Under the pieces are notes generated by a model. It was not told the origin of the DNA and did not search any database. It was given only the letters and a program-made list of their open reading frames with translations. Shown here piece by piece: positions 11,866 through 24,760 of a stretch of 64,000 nucleotides of DNA (position 1 is the first letter of the stretch; the number at the start of each line of letters is the position of its first letter). The stretch is taken from NCBI GenBank assembly GCA_013397865.1, contig VZTI01004615.1, positions 343,157 through 407,156 of the forward strand, read 5' to 3'. This DNA is from Struthidea cinerea. Lineage: Eukaryota; Chordata; Aves; Passeriformes; Corcoracidae. Made by a program: the position numbers and the translations under genes.

Positions 11866-13494
11866 TCTAAATTTCTTATGATGCACTTGCAGGCCTTATG
11901 TCAGGCAAGAATGGTGTTTGTTAAGCAGTTCATTTATAACATCAATTTATCTGCAGCAAGAACAAAACAAATAATTCCCCATTCCAGGAAATACATGTAT
12001 CATGAGTTGAGTTAAAAGGGTGGCAGTACATACCTTGCTTACATAATGAAAGTGCAGTTCAGTGTCTAAATTATCTATTTTGAAAGCTCCAAAAATAATC
12101 CCATAAAGGTATCAAATACCTTAACTTAAAAAGTATGCTAATGTATATACGTCTCAATAAATTACAAAAAGGATTGCTTAATGTCAAACTGTAGAATGCT
12201 TTTATAGTCATGAAATATGATAAGTTGCTATTTTTATTTGCCATCTATCCTCTCCTAGACATCTATCTTAAAATAAAGTGAAACTCCTGCTTAATTGGCT
12301 AGTTCTCATTAGTTATATTGAGAATACATATTCTTCAGCTTGGAAAAGTATGTAGCTTGCAGATGGTTGAAGGTAGAATTCTGTTATTTTTATTTCAGTT
12401 AAAATTAATGCTAAAGTCTTCTTACTCAATGAATTGCCTACCAGTGTTACAAAGAACATATACCTACAAGTCAGAGTAAAAGAACTCCTTTGGCCTACAA
12501 GGCAAAAAAATCTTATGGGCATGATACAAGCAGAGTAAGGTTTTGTACAAACCCAAATGGATGGAACTAAGCTAGATGAAGAGCATTGTAAAATTGGGAA
12601 AGAAAGAGAGCAATCTTCTTCCCTTTTTTTTTTTTTTTTTTGTGATGTGCAGCACCCTGCACACGGATGGAGCAGAACAATTCTCACATAAATGTGTTTT
12701 AATATTGAAGTGTACAAATTTCTCATGGTGACTTTGTACCATTAACTTCCACTAATAGGCAGTTTAGAGAATCTGTTGTAACTCCCTTGGATGTGAAACA
12801 TATGGGAAACATAGAAAAGGAAAATTACTTCCAAAATATATAATACAAGGAACATGAAATAGAGAAGTTAAATTAACTGTAGAAAAGGTGACTGTACCTA
12901 GACAATATTTGCACTTTATTTTGCATGTCTGTAGAATAATGATGTTACATTTGCATGGAATAGGAAGTAAAAAACTTTTACTATTTACAACTCTGTCTTG
13001 CTTTTCCTATTTATGTTAATATCTGTGACAGATAAGGCCTTAGCACTACAAACACTTCAATTTTGATATTTGATATTCATGTACAAGATCAAATCTTTGA
13101 TATCCTGACCACATGACTTTAACAGTCATGACTACAGACGGAATTTTTAAAAATAAACTACACTGAAAATTGTGTTTGGTGTTGTTAATTATTAATTACT
13201 TAACTAATCCTGTTTATGATCTGTGCATGTTGTGAAAAATTGGCACTTGTGATGTCTTTTCTGCAAACAAGAAGAGTTAATATGCCTCCTTTCTTGGAAA
13301 GGATCCAGAATGGAATAATTAATTCAGCAACCCTCTTGCCATATAACTTTGAGGAAAATTAGTGGAAATATTAATCTGAAGTGCATGACTTCTGGATGTA
13401 TATTTTCTTCTGTTTGTCTTCTATATGGAGATGAGGGTTTTTTTTAACTGCCTGTATGTGTCCATACAGGATAGGCATAGCATCAGGTTATGTG
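11866..13494. other. Noncoding DNA, no gene seen
   Basis: The only long frame is on the minus strand (12313-12726). It runs through a T tract (about 12625-12641) that gives a poly-Lys string, and it has no recognisable domain. I see no transposon or RNA gene. Confidence 0.55.
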
Positions 13495-14415
13495 AGTAAA
13501 GATTTGTCTCCACACACCCTAAAAAGAGCCCACTGGCAAACAGGAGCACCCCAATACTCCAGTCAGAAACATGAGTCCCCTCTCTGAACTGCCAGAGCTG
13601 TCCCAGGGGCCCCTCAGGCCCAGGGGGGACACCCTGCACCAGAAGTTGGCAAGGGAGATTCCCTGTGGCATCTCACAAACTAAGGGAAGACACTGTCCTC
13701 TGGTGTGTACCTTATCATGGGAAGGGTATTCTGGAAATTGAGATAGGGATAGATACTGTCTATTCTGCAGACACGTTTTTGTGGGGAGGTCTAGAAACTA
13801 GACTGTGGGGCACAGGGTCCCCTGTGTCTGGGCAAGAGCAGCTGGAGAGACACTGGAATGCACGCATACTGTGTGAGTCGATGCCAGCGGGTATCAAGGT
13901 GGCCTATCTGGCAAGTAAGATAAGAGTCTTGGGAGCCAGGTATCAAAGTCAGACAGAAATTCTCGGCTACTGTAATGACTAGCACTAACTAACCAGCTAA
14001 CTAGCAGTCAACTGGAAGACCCATTTGCATGTGTCCATCTGGGCATTAGTCAGTTGGATCCCAGAGAATGTAGAGGTTATTTACTGGATAGACTAAATTT
14101 GTAAGACCAGCTGGAGGACAGACCCATATTATACATATATGTACACCTATTTTCCATTAATGGACATTCATCCCGAGCAGCCAAAACAATGAACAAGGTC
14201 AGGCCATTACTGCTGTTTGCATTTGTCTAAATGCTATGTGCTCTGTGTTGATCTGTGTGGCCAGACGTGTCTATGTATTGTGAGTACCTGTGCATGTGTG
14301 TCTTCGAGGGCTGCATGCTCAACTTCATTACTCATTAATAACAGCATCTCAGGACATGGGGCTGCTGCAGGCTTGTGTGTATTGAGCTACTGCATTCTTC
14401 AACTCCTAGCAGTAG
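13495..14415. repeat. GC-richer repeat-like block of unknown family
   Basis: Base composition rises clearly above the flanks here, with G-rich tracts such as 'caggcccaggggggacaccc' and CpG-containing words that are scarce elsewhere. Open frames exist on both strands (13421-13639 minus, 13665-13982 and 13791-13985), but none resembles a known protein. The segment 14160-14400 has the texture of an LTR or ERV-derived repeat (GT-rich, Cys/Trp codons, no low-complexity sequence). I cannot place it in a named family. A relic of an endogenous retrovirus or of an unlisted repeat is my best guess. Confidence 0.35.
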
Positions 14416-15020
14416 ACATGACAGAAAAAAAAAAAAATTGATTAACTATATGCACTTAACTATATTTAAATTTTAAATAAATGCATATGAAATAGTAATA
14501 GATTCTGACTACAATTTCTGTTCCAATAGTCTTTACAGTCTGTTGCTTTGGCTGTGCATCAGTGAGTGCTACATATTGTCCTTCCCCATATCTGGCCGCG
14601 GCCTTCTGCAGGGTAATTTGTGTTATTGCAGAAGTAAATTATGCAACTTGAAGCACACCATTAACACTGTACAAGGTTTTCCAGATGTCCAGATATCAAA
14701 TGATTACTATATAGTCTGTGGACATTACAAGCCAAATGTTATTAATTGGCTGTAAAGGAGACAGAGATGAAGAGACTGTGATCAGGTTCTCTGGAAATAT
14801 TTGTTCTTCCTTGTGAGGATATAATTCCATCCTGTCTATCACAGATGTAAATGCACTTAAAACTGACTAAATTTATCATTTCCTCAAGCAAAGGTCTGAT
14901 TAATTCATGTTTCTAACACAGATGGAAGATGTACACTCATTAGATGGAACTGAGATGCTTGCCTGGTAACAGCAAGAGACTGTGTTTGGCATATAGCAAT
15001 GGTTTTTTTTTCTGTTTCAG
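14416..15020. other. Noncoding DNA, no gene seen
   Basis: The stretch opens with an A run (about 14426-14438). It ends in a strong polypyrimidine tract followed by CAG (15002-15020), which is the possible acceptor for the exon candidate described next. Confidence 0.5.
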
Positions 15021-15144
15021 CTACTTATATTCATGCCTTACAGAAGGTAAAAATAATGCTTGTGAGCATAAGATGAAGCTGGAACTTGCAGAGAACAAGG
15101 AAGAGAAACCACTTTCCCCCAAAGTGCAAAATGGAAAACATCAG
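15021..15144 (+). other. Weak exon candidate (124 bp)
   Basis: A near-perfect splice acceptor (about ten T, then CTGTTTCAG) ends at 15020. A possible donor CAG|GTTAGC follows 15144. Between them the frame stays open and gives a very hydrophilic peptide rich in Lys and Glu, unlike the hydrophobic chance frames around it. The frame runs from a start at 14944 to a stop at 15187-15189. I recognise no protein family. The donor is weak, and strong acceptor-like tracts are common in AT-rich DNA, so this may well be chance. Confidence 0.15.
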
Positions 15145-18100
15145 GTTAGCAACAGAGAAACAGTAGCCAAAGACCAGCTACGTGAATAGATGTGGTAACA
15201 AATGTCAGTAGGAGGTGGCAGGTGTGTTGTTATTTCTCTTTTAGACCATAAAAAAATGCAAATATTGCCCAGATGGTATGATTAGAAATGATGAGAATGA
15301 AAGATCCTCATATTAAATGCTAGCATTAGGAACTGAAAAAAGAGGAGTGGGCTTTGACTTCCAAAATATAGGTAAAACACAGTGCTGTCTACCAAGGTGA
15401 TTCAACCCACCTGAGATCTGAGCCATTCTTCAGAGATGTCTATCAATGTGCATTAACAATGCAAGCATTGTAACATGATTATGTTCTGACACAGAAGCCT
15501 CATTTTGATGCCATTTTTAGACAAGATGCATCCTGAACTCTTCACTCAATTCTTCTCTAGAGGGAGCTGATGACAAAGCCCTTACTGCCTTTTCTGGTGA
15601 CTGAGCTATTATTGTTTACATCCTAGGATCTTCAGATATATCCTACTCATTTTCTGCAGTCTGCACTTGTAGTGCTGTAATTAAGATGTCATCTTTGAAA
15701 TATATGAAGATTCACCTACTCTGTGGAACACAGCATACACACCCTATCTTGTCCTTTACTACTTTATGCTTTCTGTTGAAAATGCTAAACGGAATAAAGT
15801 GTTTTGGATTATTTGGTTATTTTTCACATGCTAATTGCAAAGAACACAGTAAAATTAAGTGTTATATAAAGCCCCCTCTCTTTTGGACAATAAATCATTA
15901 AATGTGACATATCACAGTAACATGGAAGAAATCATAGTTTAAAAAAATAAACAAATTAAAAGTAACTTATATTTTAAATAAATCAGTGGGGAGAAAAAGT
16001 ATATTGTTACATTCTTTTAAGTATCGGGCCCACTGAATACATTGCTCATATGAAACAGAACTATTTATGAATATTGCCTGGGAACAGATTTTCAAAGTGT
16101 CACATGCCAATTAACACAGTACATGTGAACAGAAGCATAATGAATTTGAGAAGATAATATTCCCACATGCAGAAAATGTCAACAAGAACATAATTGGCAG
16201 CTATAGCATATGGTATATTGAGCTCAAAAACTTGTTTATACCATCTTGAATCTCCCACTAATAAGATTTCTCTTTATTAACAAAATATAAAGAGTTATAT
16301 CTGAAGTGGCATTCAGAAGTGTCACTTCCTTTTTGAGATTCAGGCATGAAAATTGATTGATGTGTTTTCTAATGTCAAGATTGTTGTTATATAATCCACT
16401 GGGATTTGTGCAGCATTTGTGGTACGGAGTTTAACACATATTCACCGAGGTTGCATAAAACTGCTTGCTAGCTAAAAGAGATGTTGACCATGACATTTTT
16501 GTGTGTCTGTGCACGTGGGTGCATATTTCTGAACTTTTAGAATCTGAAATCAGAAAAGTCAGTATTTTCAAAAACAAATATGCAGGTCTGATTTCATAAC
16601 TCCTGTGGACTCTGCTTTAGTCATAGTGTATTCACACTAAATGTAAATAACCAAAAGAACATTTCTTCGGTGTCCTAGGCAGGATGTTTCTGCTAGCAAA
16701 GCAGGTTCTCGAGTCAAGCTTATTTTCTTCATTTATATCTGACTGGCAAGATTATAGATCTTGTGGAAATGAAATATCAGTGTTAAGTGGATGACCTCTC
16801 TTTCACCTTCCTGGTGCTTTCTAAATGTTTCATGCAAGGAGAAGGTGAGCATAATAAGAATTACTTAAAATCCCCAAACACATGCATGAAGAAAATAAGT
16901 AGGCATTAGATGGACATGAGATCTGAACTATAAATCAGACTGGTGATAATTTCTTCTGCATTTCTGACTCCTTCGTAAATTCTTGGGATACATAAACTTA
17001 AATTTAAGTAGCTTCATTAACTATAATATTTTTCAGATTTTACGTAGCTGAAATGAAAAAAAAAAAAGCTTTAAACAAAATCCTGGAATGTTTCCCTCAA
17101 AATTTCCCTGGAAGTTTCATGAAACCCTTCTCTTTCATTTCCTGTTCTACATCTTCCAACATACCTATTAATAGTACTAGTGACATGTAGCTATTGGTTG
17201 TTATTAAAACCATGCAAACATCACTGTAAATCACTTGGTTTCTTTCTATAGTTTCCTCCTCTTGATAGTATCAGACAAGTTGCATTTGCATATAATCCAA
17301 GAATTGCTTTCCATGGAAGTGAATCCAGGCTAGGTTTAGATGCCCCTTATAAGGATTTAAACACCACTGAAACAGAGGTATCCTGCCTCTTAAATTTGAT
17401 ATGAAGAGGCTGACACTGCAAGAAGATAATGTAGACTCATTTATCTACCTCTAATGCTTAACTATGGTGCCTTTTTCTGAGTTGGAAAGGATTGTCCAGA
17501 AAGCAATCAGATCTTAGAGGTTGTTCCTGAATTTTCCTCTAGAAATGTTTTGAACATTGATAAAAACAGTCATTTACCAGTGAAATTAAATACTGATTAT
17601 ATTTGGGAGGTCTTAAGCTTTTTCTTAAGCTTTTTTTTAACTTCTTAGCTACGTGATCCTAGATTTCAGAGAATCTCTTTTTTTTTATTATGAACACAAA
17701 GGAAATAAAAAATAAAAATTTTCTTTTAGGTCTAAAACCAATTTTAAATGTACTATAAACAAATTTGATGGCAATCACGATTTTGCAAAGATGGTTATAA
17801 AGCAAATACACTAGAATCCTATATGCACCTGAAATTGGAGAACTGTAGAAAATTTGAATTTGCATTTTCAAATTCATGATGAGGATGACACTGAGGTAAA
17901 GAGTATCTGAATTTTTTAAATGCCACAATATTTGCACCTACCAGTTTCAAGGTCACCTGATATTTCTCATGACTTCCCAACCATGTTTCATTGAGCATAT
18001 TTAAGACCTGTTTAAAAAAAGAGTATAATGAATTACTGTCATTGTTTCCAATAGCTTTTCCCACTGTTTTTAGCAGTCTTGCATCCATATAGTAGCTTCA

Positions 18101-19617
18101 ACACAATCTAGTTTTTAAAGACTATCTAGAAAATATTTGAAAATGTGTTAAACCTGAAATTATTGTTTTCAATAATGGCTTTATAATGGCTTTAGTTTCA
18201 TATGAGCCCAGTTCTTTGACAGCATTCATCTGATGCTTAGCTCCACCAGGATGCACAAATGCCTGCTTTTCTCTTTATATCCCTCACTAGAATGGGGACA
18301 ACATATATAGTATATAGTTGTAAAGTTTTCATTACAGGTCAGGTGTTCTTTAGGTAAAGGAGGGACAATGGCATCCTTTGAACCAATAAATGGATACTTA
18401 AAGAATTCAGCCTACAGATAATTGAAATCTGTATTTTCCCTGAACAAAATACTTGACAGCCTTAGTGAGTTTTGGTGAGATTGTTCTCTGGTGAGACTTC
18501 GCATTTAAAAAATCAAAGATAACTGGGCCAGGAAAAAGATCACACAAAGAGTGAAACTCCACAAAGAATATGGCAGGCACTACTGTGGTATTTAATTGTT
18601 TCATCCTCTGTTTTCAATGGCATAGGAAATAAAATCCCTAAATCCCTATCCCAGAGAGATGTCTCAGGTAAGAATTTTTGTTTTCTTTCCTTCAACATAT
18701 CACAATATATCATAGCAGATGATCTTCATGTTTATCACACCTGAAAATAATAAAAACCCCACTCTGTAATTAAGCAATTATTACTCAACTTTGAATGCAT
18801 TGGTAGCAATAAAGTAACTCTAACTTTACACATAAACAACGAGTTCTGGATGATAAAATCGTGTGATAAAATAAATTATTAACATATGTTAGAGTTACTC
18901 TTCAAGGGTTTTCATATTTTCAGCTTCTTGTGGTTCTTTCAAAGTGCTGTCATTTTTCTTTTTTCTTTTTCCTTTTTTTACCAAATAAATACTTTCTACA
19001 GATTTAAAAATTAGAGATTTCTCTTAACTGTCTTCATTTTTATTTAGTTTTTTTTTCAATTTTGTTTGTTTGGTTTGGTTTCTGTTGGGTTTTTTTCCAA
19101 ACTTTCAAGCACTGGCAGAATGATTTCTGTAGTAGTTCTGGAGATTTTAACTGAGTCACTTTTTTACTGTTCTTGCTCGATTTTGTTGTCCTTGAAGTGC
19201 TTATGTGATGGTTGGGTTCAGGTCTTGGTTTCTATTTAGTGTCCTCCCTTAATAATCATTTGTAATGCATTTGGTATGAACAGACCCTCCCAGAATTTCT
19301 GAGCGGCAATGCTCCCTTACATTCTTCTGAGGGCTTTGGCATTCCGCAGGAAGGTGGACTCTCACTGTTGTGCTTAGCAGTATGCAATAGATCAGATTAT
19401 ACTGTACATTGACTATTAATAAATGTTCTTACAGTTGCATAAACGATAAAACCAAAATCTATCATATATACTGCTTTTATAGTCATATCCATTACACAGT
19501 CATATTTCTACAAACAGATAAGTACCAACTTTTCCAAATAAGAAGATATGTAAGATAATGAGAAGAACTGTGTGAAAATAAAGCTTCAGACCAGGCTGTC
19601 ATTTAGTACTCTGTCAT

Positions 19618-19641
19618 GGGAGATATGGGTTTAAATCTCCC
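19618..19641 (+). other. Small hairpin with B-box-like loop
   Basis: GGGAGA (19618-19623) pairs perfectly with TCTCCC (19636-19641) around a loop containing GGGTTTAAA, which looks like a tRNA T-arm and B box. No convincing A box or acceptor stem lies upstream. It could be a decayed tRNA-derived SINE fragment or chance. Confidence 0.2.
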
Positions 19642-22600
19642 TAAATAAAACTGGATACGAGCCCAGAAATTTCATACCAGGTCAATTTTTGAAACAGTGA
19701 CCAAATAGGAGAGGTGTTTTGACAAGAAGTCTTGACCTTTTCCAAAAGATCTGCTGTAGATGCTGAAAAGCTTTTGGTAGAGAAATCTTTCAGCTTTCTG
19801 CAGCGTTCTGTGAGAACTTTGCAGTTCTCACAGAAGCTATGAAAAACACTGCTATGGGTTTTTGTAAACCAACTCTTTATCTTGCACCTGGGTTTCTTAT
19901 GCAAGATTGTTATGGTTCTAGCTTTCTGATATTTTGGAATAAGTGTCTTAGAGCTTGACCAATCCCCTCAAGGGATGGATGGCCGAGCACCCAATTGTCT
20001 TATGCCATTCATCACATTCTTTGTGAACCATGTTATAAAAGGATGATTATAATTAATTAAATAACTACTACTACTTTCTTCCTGAATTTAGATAGTGTTG
20101 CTTCTTGCCGTTCTCGGTACTTTACAGCGACAATCTGCCAATCCAATTTTGCAATAAATACAAAATTTTAAAAGACAATTATAATTCCATAAAGATTATG
20201 ATCTCTTGACATGAGGGAGGTCCTTCCTCGAGTCTGAAGAGGAAAGCATCTTAGCCTTGGAAAATGGTAGGTGCAAAAATAATCTGTGACTCAGCATATG
20301 CAAAGGATTAGCATTAAGAGCTTTCTGCCTATCCCTGTGAAGACTCTTCCGGAATTCTTGATTGTCCCCAGGTTGCTAATTTAGGGTTAATCTGGTACAA
20401 TTTTACTTTAGCCTTACAAGACTATAATGACATACTAAAGCTATTTCTGACTGTTCAAATCAGGACAAACAATACAGAACTACTCAATATGTTCTAGTCA
20501 TTTCTAAAGCTTATGGTTCTTGTTAATTATTGGCAAACATATCCTCAAAAATACTTATTGTAACTTTAAAAAATCACCCCATTTAATTTCAAGAAGGATC
20601 TCAAGGACAATTTAGTCTTGATTCTACTTTAAGATGCTACCTTTAAATGGATTAACACTATATGCTTACTGTACTGTTTGTCAAGTTGATTTTTCATGAA
20701 AAACTTCACATAGTCTAATTTATCATTTACTATTTGAAATTATTTTTTTTCCATGTTGAGTCTTCAGTTGCCTGTGAGATCTTTCTTCTTAGGGAGCTAG
20801 TTTTCTTATACAAATGGGATGTAATTTTCTAGAGAATTGTACATGTTGGCAAGACAGTTGTTTGCACTGCAAATATTTTGCTTTTGGCTAAATTATTGCT
20901 TCATTCTGTTTGTAAAATTTAAACAAAACACAAAAGCAAAATACATGGTGTCAAAATAAACACAAAGGAAAAAGATGGTTTTGGGAGATGTTAATAGGTT
21001 TTTTTCTCTCTTAGATGTTTAACTCTGTGTTTCAGAATACAAAATTGAAATTTATATTAAAATAGAAAATAAAATATCACTGGAACGGGAGAGTAACTGT
21101 CATTGTTTACATCTTTTGCCTTGGGCTCATCATGTTACACTGGCAAGATCCAGACACCATTGCTGTAGGGGCTCATCCCTAGCCTTTACTGGAGACTGAA
21201 AGCATATATACCAAGTGTCACCCCAAGACAGCAAGCCTCAAAGTTTGAACCAGAATTTGCTTATCATTCTGAGTTTCCACAATATGGTAGAATTAACAAA
21301 CACCTATTAATGTAATACCAAGTTCTGATAATATAAGTCCAACATCAAATATACTTGAGTACTATACTTTATACTTGAGTCCCTGTTTACATCTGATTTA
21401 AAAGAAAGAATGAGAAAGAATTATGCAAGAAAAATCTCTGCTTCAGAAAAATGTGTCATTTGCGGACAAAAAAAAAAGGAAGAAGAAAGCGACATTAATA
21501 ATTTTAACTCTAGCTATATAAACACATTACAATCAAATGGTCAACAAGTTTCAAATTTTAGTGTTTTTGAGTGGATAGTCTTTCACTTTTGAGAAGTGAA
21601 AGTAATTTAAATGCGTTTTCATCAATATGTTCTGAATATGGTTTTATTGGCAAAAAGAATTATCTTACTGATCAGCTGCACTAGATATCTGAATGCTTTT
21701 AGTGTATGTTTGAGCACGTGTCCCTCTTTTGTCAGATGTCCTTCCTACTTGAGGGTTAAAGAAGGAAGTAAAATTACCCTCTTTTAAATTACATTTGCTA
21801 ATGTCCCTTGTTAATATAGTGACCAGTAATACCCAGCTACTTTTTTTAGGTCCTCTCCTCTTGTTCTTGCGCTTAGATGTTTAACAACTACATAAAGTGG
21901 CAACTCTGGGTCCATTAAAGACAATCGAAACTTCTCATTTTGCAAGATATTGTTACAATTCACTATTAAGAAAGTAGAGTAAAAGTTGCAGCATAGATCC
22001 ATTACGCTATCACAGCAATTACTTTCTGCTGTTACAGATAATATCTAGACCAGTGTACAAGGAGAGGAAAAACAATGTAATGCATGTTACAAAGGACCAT
22101 CCATCACTTGATGGGCATAGTGATGATGATATAGAAGGTGCAATTTAACCAGTGTCAATGGAGCAGTTCTTTATATCCCCAAAGGAATAATCATTGTACG
22201 TATCCCTTTCAATTATTTATGTCTTCCTGTTGTCCATTTCGCTGAGGAAAAATTAATTTGGCCTAGCCATGTAAAGCATTGCTGTCTTCAATCTCTTGAT
22301 GAAAAATAATCTAGACAATATGCAAAAATATGAAGCTAGTCTAAATCTGAGCAATACTGCAAAAGCCCTTTCAAAAGTTAATTTTGTGTAGTATGGGCTA
22401 GATAAATTCATCATTAGGAGTATAAATAAGGTCAAGGATGATCTTATTTTAATACTAGGCCAAGATGTTGAATAATTTTTTCTCAAGAAAAAAACCCAAA
22501 CAAAAATCAAACAACTTGGACACAGTTTGTTGATATGCCTTGTACACATGTGTAATCTATCTAAGTCATTGTAATGAGACTTTAAAGGATCATTTGTTCT

Positions 22601-23399
22601 GATAGCAATTGGCTTAATATTACCTGGCTACAGAATTTGCAAACATACTGGCATGGGCACTGCATTTGAAAGAATGTCTTCATCAGTAACATTGAAACCC
22701 ACAAGAAAACTACATTAGAGTAAAGAAAACCAGGTCTCAACTTCTGAGCAATTAGTAGATTAATGTAATTCTTGTCACAGTGCTGTTGTTTTAGAACAGA
22801 CTTAGGAAAAACAGAGTCTAAAACTCTCCAAAGAGGAAATAGGAACCCCAGGCATGGTATGAAGATCACAAGAAAAGTCAAAAGACTAAGCAAATGCACA
22901 TAAAATGGTCCAATGCTCCATTTCCAAAGTAAAGTTATTGATGAAGGTTTCTCTAACTGACAAAAAGAGCAGCCCACTGTGAATAACTTCCCCACCAGTA
23001 TTTAATAGTCATACAACCAGAATCTTCACACAACCTGGATAAATCATAGTTACTTCAAAAACTAGTGGCAAATAAAGTTGTGAGATATTAGCGGTTAAAA
23101 TGGGGTTCAGGGGGAAAAGTAAAATCAAGAAAATAATTCTCATCATTGCACTGAGACCAGTACAGCCAATACATCTTCCCAAAGATCAGAAGTAGTGACT
23201 TTACAGGAAAGTAGAGACTTATACATATTGTGATATCTTTCCATGACTCTAAAACATGTTAGCTTTATAAAATGAAGTCCAAGTATCTTTCTGATTCAGG
23301 TGGCCCCAGGAACACGCTCTTTTAAAAGTCAATATAATGGATATTGATCACATATGACTGATCACCCAGATGCAATTTTTCTTTTCATATTTTTCTTTG

Positions 23400-24760
23400 C
23401 ACTTTCAAATAATGCTTGTTATGTATTTCACTGAAATTATTTTAAAAAAAATATGTATATATTCAAGTTTGATTTTCTATACTTCTATCAAATTAAACAG
23501 ACAAGTATGTATTCTTGATAAATAAGCAAATATAGGCATTTGAAAGAAATATTAACCTTGTACTGTTCTTTTGCACACTCTATATATTAGTAATTAAAAC
23601 ATAGCCAAGAACTTTGTAGAAAAAAATGTCGATCAGTTGATTATTAACGTTAACAGTTACTGACAGAATAATATTTTTTAGCAATAATGAGCAGCACAGA
23701 ATAACCAGAGATTATCTTTACACTGATTTTTAAGTGTAAATTTTTTGTTTTGTGAAATAGAGAGGACATGTAGATGTGATGTCTTAGACTGGATATGAAA
23801 TTTTACTATATTTTAGTAATGCAGATAAGTGGATGTTGGAAATATATGATGAGGGAAATATTATATTGTATATCTGTCTCATTCTTATATACTTCACACA
23901 TTTATTTATGAATGTGTTCAGAAATACAATACCAGGCTAAAGGGACCTTTAGTCTTATTAACACTACTTTTATATGCCTATATTAAGTCCATAATATGTA
24001 TTACTGCACAAAAAAAAACCATGGAAGAAATAATTTAGGCTCAAATTTCTCACCTTTGAATTACTGTCACGTATTTCTACAATTTTCTATGTAAAGAAAA
24101 ATTTTTTAGCATCTTAAAAAAAAGGAGAATGTATAGTTTCCCTACTGTTCTTTGACAGATTCATGCTATCAGCTTTGTTTTCATTCTATTATTTTCATGG
24201 GTGCATGTGTATGTGCATCTATTTGTATATATGTCTACCTTAAACAAACCAAACCAAGCCACTCCTATGTCTTAATTTAAAGTATTGAGAAATTTCTGAC
24301 ATTTTTGTAAGATAGCAATTTAATTTTTATATATGAGCTTCATGAATATATGTATTTTTCTACAAATTTATCAAAACTTACAGAACAAAAATAATATTTC
24401 TTTCATCACTAAGACTTTGTTCACTTAGTATGAGTTAAAATATGTACTACTGTGCAATATTTTAATCTAAAAAGCATCTTCAGCAGACAAATAAAAATAA
24501 ATAAAACTGTGAAATAAGTATAAATATAAACATAAATATGCTAAAAATTAAGATACAGACTCTTTAATATTTGTAGTAACTTGTTAGTATCAACTAAAAA
24601 GTGTATATCATAAGGGTGTTGGGAAAAAATTATAATGTGATCTTCTAAAGTGTTCAATAACATGGAGTGGGGTCATTTACAAAATTTGTATTTGTCTGCA
24701 CTTTTTGCCTTTTATAATTTATTTTTTTGTGAAAAAAGAAATTCACCCAAAATATTTAAT
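23400..24760. other. Strongly AT-rich tract
   Basis: By eye this is one of the most AT-rich parts of the window, with many runs such as 'aaataaaaataaataaaact', repeated TATATA words and almost no CpG. Such tracts are often nuclear-matrix-attachment candidates or plain intron filler. Nothing in the sequence decides between these. Confidence 0.5.

Noticed and set aside
12313..12726. 137-codon minus-strand frame
   Set aside because: It depends on a T tract that gives poly-Lys and has no domain or splice context. Chance.
22582..22995. 137-codon minus-strand frame, hydrophobic, could look like a membrane protein
   Set aside because: The hydrophobic composition follows from AT-rich codons (Phe, Leu, Ile). 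There is no ordered set of membrane segments, no family, and cysteines are scattered at random.
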